From Pseudoalteromonas luteoviolacea S2607 (GTDB lineage Bacteria; Pseudomonadota; Gammaproteobacteria; Enterobacterales; Alteromonadaceae), in the NCBI RefSeq assembly GCF_001625575.1, contig NZ_AUXV01000015.1, positions 1 to 64,000 of the forward strand: DNA of 64,000 bases, in the 5' to 3' direction. Shown here piece by piece: positions 38,109-45,949 of the stretch; the first letter of the stretch is position 1; the number at the start of each line of letters is the position of its first letter. A program made the translations under genes and the position numbers. The notes under the pieces are model-generated. The model was not told where the DNA came from. It made no database searches and saw only the letters and a list, made by a program, of their open reading frames with translations.

Positions 38109-38948
38109 TTATTTGGTCAGGCCTAATTTATCTTGCAACCAACGCAGCGCTGGGCGCCTGTAACGAAAATCAGCCATAACCTTTGGATCTGTATACAAGC
38201 ACTGCCCTTTAAACTCAGCAACCAAGCGCTCAGTTTCTTCAAAAATAAACTTACGAGGTTTTTTGTGCCAATAGTGATAAACACGCTTGTGTCCAACTTC
38301 ACTTAACGACTCATGGCGACGTAAAATAATGCCCAGCGCGAACTGCTCTGCGGTGTGTATCGTTGTATGCTCATCAATCAAAGGCATTAGCCACAAAGCG
38401 CTGTCTAAATGCTTGCAGTGCGTATCACAAATCCCAATTAAACCAGAGTTATACATTGGCATATCTGACTCGATCAGCCACTCCCCAAACTCTGGGTGAG
38501 AAAACGTTTTGCCAATAACGCCTGCGTGCTGCTTAGCAAAACGCTTGCCTGTTAAATCGCCTTCTTTTTCATGCAATAACGTGTTGTTCTCAGAAATTTG
38601 AGAAAACAAGTCCATGATTGGTGCCTTGACGAGGGTATCAGTATCTAAAAATATAATTTTATGTGCATGTTGCTCTAGTAAGTACTTTAAGCCAGCAAGT
38701 TTAAGTTTAAAGTGGTAGCCGTCTTCTCCCATCCACGCTTGCTTCATGTCATCGGTTAAGGGGATTACAGTAAGCTGAGGGTGTTCATCAAAAAGCTCAA
38801 AACACTCTGCTAAGACACAGATTTGTGCTTCTGGGTTGTGAAAAATGAGGCTGGCAATACTGAGTTGCGCTTCGAGGTAATGGCGCGCTTGTTTACCATA
38901 GATGATATACACAAAGCTCTGGGCTTTTTTTTCTGAATGTTGTTCCAA
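38109..38948 (-). CDS. GT-A-type glycosyltransferase (GT8-like)
   Basis: A glycosyltransferase of about 280 residues with a Rossmann-like N-terminus (FVYIIYGKQARHYLEAQLSI) and a metal-binding DxD motif in IIFLDTDTLVKAP. A later MYNSGLIGI segment and a C-terminal basic patch follow. Start is uncertain: TTG 38948 lies 10 nt after GGAAG, while TTG 38993 adds 15 residues with no ribosome site. It precedes the LysR gene on the same strand. The sugar and acceptor cannot be named. Confidence 0.78.
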   Translation of the reverse strand: MEQHSEKKAQSFVYIIYGKQARHYLEAQLSIASLIFHNPEAQICVLAECFELFDEHPQLTVIPLTDDMKQAWMGEDGYHFKLKLAGLKYLLEQHAHKIIFLDTDTLVKAPIMDLFSQISENNTLLHEKEGDLTGKRFAKQHAGVIGKTFSHPEFGEWLIESDMPMYNSGLIGICDTHCKHLDSALWLMPLIDEHTTIHTAEQFALGIILRRHESLSEVGHKRVYHYWHKKPRKFIFEETERLVAEFKGQCLYTDPKVMADFRYRRPALRWLQDKLGLTK

Positions 38949-38993
38949 GGCAATAATTCTTCCATATAAATCACTGGAATTAATATACCACAA

Positions 38994-39382
38994 AACAAAT
39001 AAACAACCTGCTTAAACGCACTTATTAAACTTATATTCTTAAAAAGAAAAAAGCAAAGAATAATAAAGAATCGCTAACAACAAAATAAAAAACCGTTAAA
39101 AATTAAAACTCAAATGATATAACATAATAAAATTTAAAACTCTTCAAATAATGAACATACGATAAAACGCCAAACAAAAATGTTAACATAAAACATAACG
39201 AAGCTGAAAAAAACTCCAACCCATTATTTTTTATAATAAAATTTAATAGATTAAAAACTCTAAAAAATATGAGTAAAAAGTAAAAGTACATAACCTGAAC
39301 GCAATTTTCACACCTTTCTGTTACCTTTGACCTGCATTGAAGAATACATAAATCAATAACAACTCCACAGAAGGAAACGTAA
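38994..39382. other. Very AT-rich spacer upstream of the assembly-line gene
   Basis: This stretch of about 390 nt is far more AT-rich than its neighbours, with many A and T runs. A minus-strand open frame of 111 codons exists but is a by-product of composition (mostly Phe, Leu, Ile, Tyr). The region probably carries the promoter of the 39383 gene and is the kind of DNA bound by H-NS-like silencers. That and horizontal origin are inference. Confidence 0.55.
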
Positions 39383-42300
39383 ATGCAGAAGGCAAACAAC
39401 AATGAAATAAGTGATAAATTGAGTGTTCGTTGTAACACTGTTTATGAGCTTATTAATCACCGAGCGCAACTTACCCCCGAAGGAATCGCAGTCATTGATG
39501 GTGAGCGCGAAATCACCTATTCACAGTTAATGACTGCGGCTTGGACAATTGCATCTGAGATCGAAATACAACAAATTCCAAGATCTTCAATAATCGCTGT
39601 ATGTATGTCTCGAAAGTGGCAGCTGCTCGCTGCGATGATCGGTATTCACAAAGCAGGTTGTGCATACGTCCCTCTTGACCCTAACTACCCTAAAAACCGT
39701 GTGGAATACATGCTCTCTCATTCCGGAGCAAAAGCAGCCATTGTTGATAGCGAGCACACTTTAGCACTTTGTACAGGCGTTGCTAAGCATATTATTACCG
39801 AACAACTGAATATGCATAATCAAGTTATTGAGCCCACGGCATCCCCAACCGCTGAAGATTTGGCCTACGTCATCTACACTTCAGGTTCAACCGGCAAACC
39901 CAAAGGAGTCGCCGTAGAGCATAGAAGCCTCGTTGCTATGAGCCAGGCACTGAGCAAGCTGTTTGGTTCTAGTGAGTTGCGGGGGGTGTTAGCTGCAGCA
40001 TCGATATGTTTTGACACCTCGGTGATGGAAACGCTCGGCACGCTATCTTTAGGAGGAACCGTCATACTGGCCAAAAACGCGCTGGAACTACTTTCTCTTC
40101 CTCATGCAAACAAAGTAAAAGCATGTGTTATGGTTCCCTCTTCTATGCAAGCCATACTCAACGCTGGTACCCTACCCAAAAGCATTGAATGTGTGGTATT
40201 TGGTGGTGAGACACTTAAACCGGCTTTAGTGGATAGAGTACATGCGCTTAACCCTAGACCTAGAGTTGTGAACGCGTACGGCCCAACTGAAGACACTGTA
40301 TTCTCCACATTAAAAGATATTGAAGTCGGTACCAAAACCATCACCATAGGCAAACCGGTTGAAAATTCAAGCGCAGTGATAGTGGACGAAACACTTCGAC
40401 CCGTTTCCGATGGTGTAGCAGGAGAGCTTTGCCTTGGCGGACACAAATTGGCCAGAGGATACTTAAACGATACCGAACAAACAGCGGCTCGATTTATTGA
40501 AATACAAGTCAGTAATGAAGCTAAAAAGCAACGACTTTATAGAACAGGTGACTTATGTCGCTTTACAGAGGAAGGAAATATAGAGTTTTTAGGTAGAATT
40601 GACCAACAAGTTAAAATCCGTGGGTTCAGAATAGAGCTCGGAGAAATAGAATCAACACTTGAGTCTTTAACGTTTATAAAAGCTGCCGCTGTAAGTGCGT
40701 TGGAAAGCAAGACGGGTCAAAAGTCGCTGGTTGCTTACCTCGTTGAGCAACCAGATGCACCAAACCACGACGCGTTAAAATCGATACTTCTAAAACAGTT
40801 ACCAAGCTATATGGTTCCGCAATTATTCATGTCTCTCGACTCACTCCCTTACTTACCCAACGACAAATTAGATCGCAGTAAACTGCCTGATTTGACACAG
40901 GTCCGACTCGCAAATCAAGTTACACTCGGTCAAGAAAACGCACTCGCACTCGGCGATGAACTGAAGGTGACCAAATCACTTATTCAACAAGAAGTCGCCG
41001 CGCTATTGAGCATAAAGGACCCCGAACTCATAAATCACGACACTAGTTTTGATAGCTTGGGCATTGACTCACTCAACCTCCTTGAGCTATCGAGTCGATT
41101 AAGCAGTGCCTTTGGCACATTACTACCCCCAGCCTTAATTTCAAATCATCCTACAACTGCTTTGCTTGCGAAGCATGTACTCAAAGACCACCCCTCACAG
41201 TATGAACAAAAAACAACACCTCACCTCGAGACATTAAGTCAATTTCAAACTTTATTGCAGTCAAGCCACCCAACCTTTGGTTCAGCAAGTGCTCATGCTT
41301 GGGACATAGATGATAAAAGCCTCCTAGTTCAAGCGATACTGCAAATGGTCAATAGAAATGGACGCAACCCTTATGGCAAGGTATTACGAACAGGCAGCTC
41401 GTCTAAAGGCCTTATAGGAGATAGCTATAACGACGATGAAAGAGCGTCTATTATATGGTCAACCAACTTGTATTTTGGCTTTAACCGCGACCCAGAAGTT
41501 ATCGCTCAAGCTACAGAAGCGCTGCAGGACTACGGCACAGGTATGGGAATTTCAGCAGCGGCAACAGGCATGACAGATCAACATGTCGAATTTGAAAAAG
41601 AGTTTGCTAAATTGGTCGGTAAGCCAAACGCTTGTTTATTCCCCACAGGTTACACCGCTAATTTGGGGGCTATATCTGGCATACTTGGCCCAAACGATAT
41701 TGTTGTAATTGATCAACTTTGCCACGCGTCTATCGTGGATGGTGCTAAGTTAAGTGGCGCTACCATTCGTACCTTCAAGCACAATGATAAAGATGACCTA
41801 GCGACGGTTTTAGCCGCTGAGCAATCTCCTTATCGTACAACCCTAGTCGTATTAGAGAGTGTGTACAGTATGGGCGAAGGCACGGCGCCGGTTGCGGACA
41901 TAGTTCACACCGCGAAGCAATATGGTGCCTTAGTACTTGTAGATGAAGCGCACTCTTTTGGTTTTTACGGTGAACACGGTGCCGGCGTTTGCGCTGAGCA
42001 AGGTGTCAGCAATCAGGTAGACTTTATCATGACTACATTGAGTAAGGCTCTGGGTAGTATTGGCGGTGTTATTGCAGCCAGTGAAAAGCACGTCAACCTA
42101 CTCAAATCGGCATCAAGGGCCTATATTTTTCAAGCCTCCATTAGCCCTGCTGACATCGCTGCGGCATTGGCTTCTTTGCGCATATTGCAACGTGATGATT
42201 CAATGAGAACGCAACTTTGGGATCGTACTCGCTACATGCGTCAAAAATTTAAAGACGCTGGATTTGACCTTGGTACTGGTGATGGACCTATTGTCACACC

Positions 42301-42952
42301 ACATTTTGGAGACAAAGATAAGTTATATGCCATTGTGCAAAGTTTATATCAGCGCGGAGTACAAACTTTGGCGGTCACCTATCCAATAGTTGAAAAAGGA
42401 CGCGGGCGCTTGAGATTCATTTGTTCGGCTTCTCATACCTATGAAGATATTGATTATACTGTAAAAGCGCTTATTGAGGCTGAAAAGGAAGTCAACGCAA
42501 ACGTCATTCAAAGCACGCAAAATCTAGACTGCTTAGAGGCAGATGGATTAGACAGCGCACTGCCCATGTTGAAAAACTGGGTAAATAATTTTGTCAGCTA
42601 CCTTACATTACACTTACAAAACTGCACTGGGCCACAACCAGCTCTTGCCGTTTCAATTAAACTTGGTACCGTTAAAAAACCATTTACGATAAAAGTTGAA
42701 CAAGAACAAGTTCAATTGGAGCAAGGTTTGGACAACAGCCTACCTTATTGCGAATTGCATTTAACCAGTAACACCGCACTAGAGGCACTGACAAACAACA
42801 ATGAACAAGCTTTGCTGGAAGCGGTATGCCAAACAGGGTGTGTTTTAAATGGGCAAACTGAAGCATTTGTTTGGTTTATGGCAAGATTGATTGAACATAA
42901 CCAAGATAAAAGTTTAAGGCCACAAGCGCAAACTCTATCCTTGCAGGCTTAA
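39383..42952 (+). CDS. Single-gene assembly line: adenylation, carrier protein, alpha-oxoamine synthase, SCP2-like tail
   Basis: 1189 residues. Residues 20-510 are an NRPS-type adenylation domain with YVIYTSGSTGKPKG, NAYGPTED, YRTGDLCRF, KIRGFRIELGEIE and the A10 Lys495 in NDKLD. Asp211 in CFDTSVME corresponds to the amine-binding Asp of amino-acid-activating domains. The carrier protein has its phosphopantetheine Ser563 in LGIDSLNLL. Residues 640-1045 are a PLP-dependent alpha-oxoamine synthase (KBL/AONS/SPT type), with LVDEAHSFGFYG and the PLP Lys888 in TTLSKALGSIGG. The last 110 residues (SIKLGTVKKPFTIKVEQEQV) resemble SCP2. No condensation or thioesterase domain exists. The expected product is an alpha-aminoketone from decarboxylative condensation of a carrier-bound acyl group with an amino acid. 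No other biosynthetic gene is adjacent. Confidence 0.92.
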   Translation: MQKANNNEISDKLSVRCNTVYELINHRAQLTPEGIAVIDGEREITYSQLMTAAWTIASEIEIQQIPRSSIIAVCMSRKWQLLAAMIGIHKAGCAYVPLDPNYPKNRVEYMLSHSGAKAAIVDSEHTLALCTGVAKHIITEQLNMHNQVIEPTASPTAEDLAYVIYTSGSTGKPKGVAVEHRSLVAMSQALSKLFGSSELRGVLAAASICFDTSVMETLGTLSLGGTVILAKNALELLSLPHANKVKACVMVPSSMQAILNAGTLPKSIECVVFGGETLKPALVDRVHALNPRPRVVNAYGPTEDTVFSTLKDIEVGTKTITIGKPVENSSAVIVDETLRPVSDGVAGELCLGGHKLARGYLNDTEQTAARFIEIQVSNEAKKQRLYRTGDLCRFTEEGNIEFLGRIDQQVKIRGFRIELGEIESTLESLTFIKAAAVSALESKTGQKSLVAYLVEQPDAPNHDALKSILLKQLPSYMVPQLFMSLDSLPYLPNDKLDRSKLPDLTQVRLANQVTLGQENALALGDELKVTKSLIQQEVAALLSIKDPELINHDTSFDSLGIDSLNLLELSSRLSSAFGTLLPPALISNHPTTALLAKHVLKDHPSQYEQKTTPHLETLSQFQTLLQSSHPTFGSASAHAWDIDDKSLLVQAILQMVNRNGRNPYGKVLRTGSSSKGLIGDSYNDDERASIIWSTNLYFGFNRDPEVIAQATEALQDYGTGMGISAAATGMTDQHVEFEKEFAKLVGKPNACLFPTGYTANLGAISGILGPNDIVVIDQLCHASIVDGAKLSGATIRTFKHNDKDDLATVLAAEQSPYRTTLVVLESVYSMGEGTAPVADIVHTAKQYGALVLVDEAHSFGFYGEHGAGVCAEQGVSNQVDFIMTTLSKALGSIGGVIAASEKHVNLLKSASRAYIFQASISPADIAAALASLRILQRDDSMRTQLWDRTRYMRQKFKDAGFDLGTGDGPIVTPHFGDKDKLYAIVQSLYQRGVQTLAVTYPIVEKGRGRLRFICSASHTYEDIDYTVKALIEAEKEVNANVIQSTQNLDCLEADGLDSALPMLKNWVNNFVSYLTLHLQNCTGPQPALAVSIKLGTVKKPFTIKVEQEQVQLEQGLDNSLPYCELHLTSNTALEALTNNNEQALLEAVCQTGCVLNGQTEAFVWFMARLIEHNQDKSLRPQAQTLSLQA

Positions 42953-43107
42953 ATACAGTTGCTCATATCTGCTCTGCAGGTTTTAAAAAATAAGCTTAAA
43001 GTCCACCTGATGGGCAGGTATGAGCGAAAAGAGAACGGTCGGGTAAACTCGCCTTTGGACATAAATGCGTTAGAGGTGAAGGACGGCTATATGCCAACGA
43101 CTATCAT

Positions 43108-43208
43108 TCATAACCCTCGATAAGAGGTTCAAAGTCAATTGGTTATATTCTAGCGGCTTGCCCGCAACAAACCAATTGATTTTGTCCATTTTAATCGCCT
43201 AGTTATAT
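43108..43208 (-). repeat. attC-like recombination site 1 (101 bp)
   Basis: Read on the minus strand it starts with ATATAAC (R'') and ends with GTTATGA (R'). The inner arms CGATTAA/TTATCG are imperfectly complementary and a central CAATTGGTT/AACCAATTG stem is present. It begins inside the stop codon of the 43203 gene, as cassette sites usually do. It is less canonical than the other three. Confidence 0.6.
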
Positions 43209-43562
43209 CTCGGATACTCGGTAAAGCTTAAACTCGGATGCCAAAACCACTACTTCAAATGCGGCTGCGTTATCAAACTCAAATTTGATACCATCCAGAT
43301 ATCCTTGTTGGTTCATCATACTCCAAGCCCACATCAAACGCTTTCCTAAACAATCATCAAGTGCCAACGTTGATACTAGGGGTGCGAAGTTAACTGGTAT
43401 CGATTCGAGCAACACAACCTCGTCTGTGTCCGCTTCGACTTTTAAGAAGAATGAAATTGCATCAAACCCTATCAATAAGCCGTCAAAGGCCCTCTCACCT
43501 GAAGAGTAAGGTACGACTTTATTTAACTTACCTGAGTCGAAAACAATATCAACTAGATTCAT
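43203..43562 (-). CDS. Cassette-encoded protein of unknown function
   Basis: A 119-residue acidic protein with no signal or membrane segment (LVDIVFDSGKLNKVVPY, LIGFDAISFFLKVEADTDEV). The alternating pattern suggests a small beta-rich domain, somewhat like immunity-type or DUF6334-like proteins, but I cannot confirm a family. The ATG at 43562 lies 11 nt after the R' box of the preceding attC and the stop overlaps the next attC, which is the standard layout of an integron cassette. Confidence 0.7.
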   Translation of the reverse strand: MNLVDIVFDSGKLNKVVPYSSGERAFDGLLIGFDAISFFLKVEADTDEVVLLESIPVNFAPLVSTLALDDCLGKRLMWAWSMMNQQGYLDGIKFEFDNAAAFEVVVLASEFKLYRVSEI

Positions 43563-43573
43563 AGTTAAAAGAG

Positions 43574-43632
43574 ATATAACGCCTCAAGAAGAGGCGCCGG
43601 TTACGGCGTCCATCTTGCTTGAATTGTTAGGG
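43574..43632 (-). repeat. attC recombination site 2 (59 bp, canonical)
   Basis: On the minus strand: CCCTAAC (R''), AATTCAAGC, a central GACGCCG...CGGCGCC palindrome, then CTTGAGGC and GTTATAT (R'). The order and length match the classical 59-base element. The 3' end of the 43584 reading frame runs into it. Confidence 0.85.
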
Positions 43633-43889
43633 CCTTGCTGGTTGATTTTAGCTAGTAGCGGCTTAATAGCGGAAAAGGTAGATATGTTTACATGCTCTCG
43701 CCTCTGAATAATATTGACTAGAGACAACAAAAATAGTGCGAAAAACACAAAAAATAATTTCACCATTAAAAAGAGTAAAGACTGAATACTCATTAGCAGG
43801 AAAACAAATGATAGACCTCTTGAAAACCTCAGAATTATATAGGATGACCATATTGCTTTGTAGGCAGGTTCAAGATTTATCATTAGCAT
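43584..43889 (-). CDS. Small cassette membrane protein
   Basis: A protein of about 100 residues with two hydrophobic segments (GLSFVFLLMSIQSLLFLMV and LFFVFFALFLLSLVNII), then a polar tail. The ATG at 43889 (or 43883) overlaps the stop of the upstream gene (ATGCTAATG), suggesting translational coupling. The last 16 codons lie inside attC site 2, so the C-terminus NSSKMDAVTGASS is encoded by the recombination site. Function unknown. Confidence 0.6.
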   Translation of the reverse strand: MLMINLEPAYKAIWSSYIILRFSRGLSFVFLLMSIQSLLFLMVKLFFVFFALFLLSLVNIIQRREHVNISTFSAIKPLLAKINQQGPNNSSKMDAVTGASS

Positions 43890-44185
43890 AGTTTTATGCT
43901 CTTATGTGCTTTATTTCTCAGAGGAGCAGGTTCTAAAACTCCATTTACCACATCACTATAAAAATATTTACCGAGGTTTAGATATTTTGCGATTACTGCA
44001 GTCATTGTAAAGCATGTTACATGGCCCAGTGTCTGCAACAACACACCTACGGTATACAAAACAACTAATCCAACAATTGGAATACCTACTTTTTCGACTA
44101 AAGCGGCAGTTGATGCGTAATAACCCACCCAAAAACTCAACTTATCTTGGTTGTAAATTGCAAGAAACACGATTTCACAAAGCAA
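43883..44185 (-). pseudogene. Membrane protein gene missing its 5' end
   Basis: The frame encodes a two- to three-helix membrane protein (ALVEKVGIPIVGLVVLYTVG, LLQTLGHVTCFTMTAVIA). It is open upstream to 44263 without any ATG or GTG. It passes directly into a half attC at 44213-44231. TTG 44185 (then LCEIVFLAIYNQ) could start translation but has no ribosome site and cuts the first helix. A deletion joining a broken attC to the inside of this gene explains the layout. Confidence 0.5.
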
Positions 44186-44212
44186 TAGAGCAACTGGAAT
44201 TTGTGGCTTCGG

Positions 44213-44231
44213 CTTGAGCGGTTTGTTATAC
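44213..44231 (-). repeat. Half attC-like site (R''/L'' arm only)
   Basis: GTATAACAAACCGCTCAAG on the minus strand resembles the 5' arm of Vibrio-type attC sites (TATAACAAACGCCTCAAG). It overlaps the stop codon of the CPCC gene as expected. No matching R' arm follows within 130 nt, so the site looks truncated. Confidence 0.55.
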
Positions 44232-44489
44232 GCATTTAACCGCTCGTGACAAAGTATCTCGTTCTACCTCGGAAATAACAACTTCTGTGCACTTCTCTTG
44301 GCTTGCACCAAATTTTAAGTAGTTTGATCTTGCTGCAGTTAAAGATAAGCCATCATTCAATTCGGAAGGTAAGGATGCTCTGGGTGAATCTGGATCAACT
44401 TCGTCATCTTCCCAAAAGCACACAGGGCATACAAGGCATTTACCTCACTCCGCCAGTGAATAATAATCACAGCAGGGGCACGGTTTCAT
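44226..44489 (-). pseudogene. CPCC-family cysteine-rich protein gene with in-frame TGA
   Basis: From ATG 44489 the frame reads MKPCPCCDYYSLAE-stop-GKCLVCPVCFWEDDEV and continues with GLSLTAARSNYLKFGASQEK. This is the CPCC family (CPCC near the N-terminus, CPVCFWEDD, GLSL..AR.N....GA). The codon at 44447-44445 is TGA where relatives commonly have a basic residue; CGA to TGA is a single transition. A truncated product from the later GTG at 44423 would lack the CPCC motif. A Sec or readthrough role is unlikely. Confidence 0.8.
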
Positions 44490-44541
44490 ATTTTCACTAA
44501 TGGGGAGTTCAATTTAATTCCATTGCTCGATCTCAACCTGC

Positions 44542-44640
44542 GTATAACACCCGCATAAGCGGCGAAAAATGCTTGGCTATACTAGTAAGGAACGAACGCA
44601 ACCAAGCTTTTTGCGTCCGCACTTGATGCGATTGTTATGT
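44542..44640 (-). repeat. attC recombination site 3 (99 bp)
   Basis: On the minus strand ACATAAC (R'') and GTTATAC (R') flank imperfect arms CGCATCAAGTGCGG/CCGCTTATGCG and an inner GCTTGG/CCAAGC stem. It starts next to the stop of the 44641 gene. It is clearly related to site 4 (shared AAAAAGCTTGG core). Confidence 0.85.
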
Positions 44641-45141
44641 TTACATTCTCACAGGAACTATAAATAAACTAGCAAACGCAACCCCTACACTTACGGTATT
44701 TGCTAAGAAAAACCATATGGATAATTTACTTTTGAATTGAAAAGGTAACTTAAACACTTTTTTATATACAAGCCCTTCGAGTGCCAAGTTTACTAAACAA
44801 GCCAAAATAAAAGTTGCAGTCCAAGTAATAGGGTTAAATGTTCCCATCCCAAGAACCTTGTAAAAAAGTATGCCTGGAAATATTTCCCAAACAATGCCTG
44901 CTAAAGGGATCAAAACTATACCTACAACAGCAGAGACCAAGTTTGCACCAATTGTAGCTAACACAGCTTTTATAATAGGAACATCATATAGTTTTCTAAC
45001 AAATAGGTACTCTATGACTAAGCCTAAAGTAATAGCCCACCATGAAAAAAGGCGTGTTTCAAGATATAAAGCCGGCCAAATCATATTGGCATAGGCAGGG
45101 ACTGGGATTAATAGAACTAATAAAAAAACTCGGAGATGCAC
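44641..45141 (-). CDS. Cassette-encoded integral membrane protein
   Basis: A 166-residue protein of unknown function. It has a signal-like first segment (HLRVFLLVLLIPVPAYA) and four further hydrophobic helices (WWAITLGLVIEYLFV, AVLATIGANLVSAVVGIVLI, WTATFILACLVNLALEGLV, WFFLANTVSVGVAFASLFIV). GTG 45141 is preferred because AAGGAA lies 5 nt upstream; the ATG at 45171 is inside attC site 4. The gene fills one cassette between sites 3 and 4. Confidence 0.75.
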   Translation of the reverse strand: MHLRVFLLVLLIPVPAYANMIWPALYLETRLFSWWAITLGLVIEYLFVRKLYDVPIIKAVLATIGANLVSAVVGIVLIPLAGIVWEIFPGILFYKVLGMGTFNPITWTATFILACLVNLALEGLVYKKVFKLPFQFKSKLSIWFFLANTVSVGVAFASLFIVPVRM

Positions 45142-45156
45142 ATACTTTCCTTGCAA

Positions 45157-45256
45157 ACATAACGTCCGCATAACGGGCTAATAAAGCTTGGCTAAAATGG
45201 GTGAGGCACGAACCAAGCCAAGCTTTTTGGTTCTGCTCATAATGCGCTTGTTATGT
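45157..45256 (-). repeat. attC recombination site 4 (100 bp)
   Basis: On the minus strand ACATAAC (R'') and GTTATGT (R') are perfectly complementary. CGCATTATGAGC pairs imperfectly with GCCCGTTATGCGG, and AAGCTTGGCT pairs with AGCCAAGCTT inside. This is the best-preserved site of the array. Confidence 0.9.
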
Positions 45257-45278
45257 TTCAAATAAACAAACTAAAAAG

Positions 45279-45473
45279 TTAATTTTTCATGTGGTGATGA
45301 ATAAACAGAACAGCCCATAATAATATTGCGCTACAGATAAAGATGGATAAATCTTTAAGACTAAAGCTACTAACTCTATGATCGCAAACTGGACACACAA
45401 AATATGACTTGTTCATTGCCACTTTAACTTCTAGTGGCACAATATCCGCTTTGCATTTTTTACACTGAGCCAT
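45279..45473 (-). CDS. Cassette-encoded zinc-ribbon membrane peptide
   Basis: A 64-residue protein with CxxC pairs at the N-terminus (AQCKKCKAD) and at YFVCPVCDHR, forming a likely zinc ribbon, then one C-terminal membrane helix (LSIFICSAILLWAVLFIHHH). It is the first gene of the array in reading order. No promoter or attI site could be identified upstream. Function unknown. Confidence 0.65.
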   Translation of the reverse strand: MAQCKKCKADIVPLEVKVAMNKSYFVCPVCDHRVSSFSLKDLSIFICSAILLWAVLFIHHHMKN

Positions 45474-45949
45474 TTAAATTTGCATACCCTGATTGAAACA
45501 CAACAATTTAATATCGACCCAATCGGTCGTTTATCTGATTGGTCCAGTTTTAACATAAATAATGACATGTTGCTACATATCACTATTTTATGGTCATGGT
45601 GTTTTACCAAATATATAAAAACGACCCATTTGGTTGTTTTCATGACTACAGGAGCAAATTGCTAGTTCAGGAGCTAAAAACCAACGATCTCAAAAAACGG
45701 TGAAGGTCCGCTCATGGTACTTAAAGGACTGCTCGGCATCTAACTAGAGGCTATGGTGTCTCCCGATTAGCACATAGGTAACCGCCAAAATTGGTTACGC
45801 TGTGTTGAGTGAGCCTGACAGAGCAAGTTAAGGTAGACACATTTAGAGCCACTCCCTGAAGTAGCTCTTTCACAGTATTTTGTCATTAGTAAACCAAGCT
45901 TAGACAACTTGGCTTTTTAAAAATATAAAAGACGAAACTGAAAAATAAC
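45474..45949. other. Spacer between the cassette array and zigA; no integrase
   Basis: This 476-nt stretch should hold the promoter of the cassettes, or an attI and integrase if the array were a complete integron. I find no integrase gene. A GTTGTGT near 45500 on the minus strand recalls an R' box but has no partner arm. A GGTAACC...GGTTACG inverted motif lies near 45779-45806. A 70-codon minus-strand open frame here has no coding character. Confidence 0.5.

Noticed and set aside
39103-39438. 111-codon minus-strand open frame upstream of the assembly-line gene
   Set aside because: Its hydrophobic composition follows from the very AT-rich DNA, its start lies inside the neighbouring gene, and no ribosome site supports it.
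39383-42952. A conventional multimodular NRPS cluster
   Set aside because: There is no condensation domain, no thioesterase, and no tailoring or transport gene next to it.
43066-43076. GCGTTAGAG resembling an attC R' box on the plus strand
   Set aside because: No matching R'' arm or cassette gene on that strand accompanies it; probably chance.
44445-44447. TGA as selenocysteine in the CPCC gene
   Set aside because: The position is not a Cys position in the family and no SECIS-like stem was evident; a nonsense mutation is simpler.
45431-45643. 70-codon minus-strand open frame before the first cassette gene
   Set aside because: It overlaps the better-supported zinc-ribbon gene in another frame and has no coding character.
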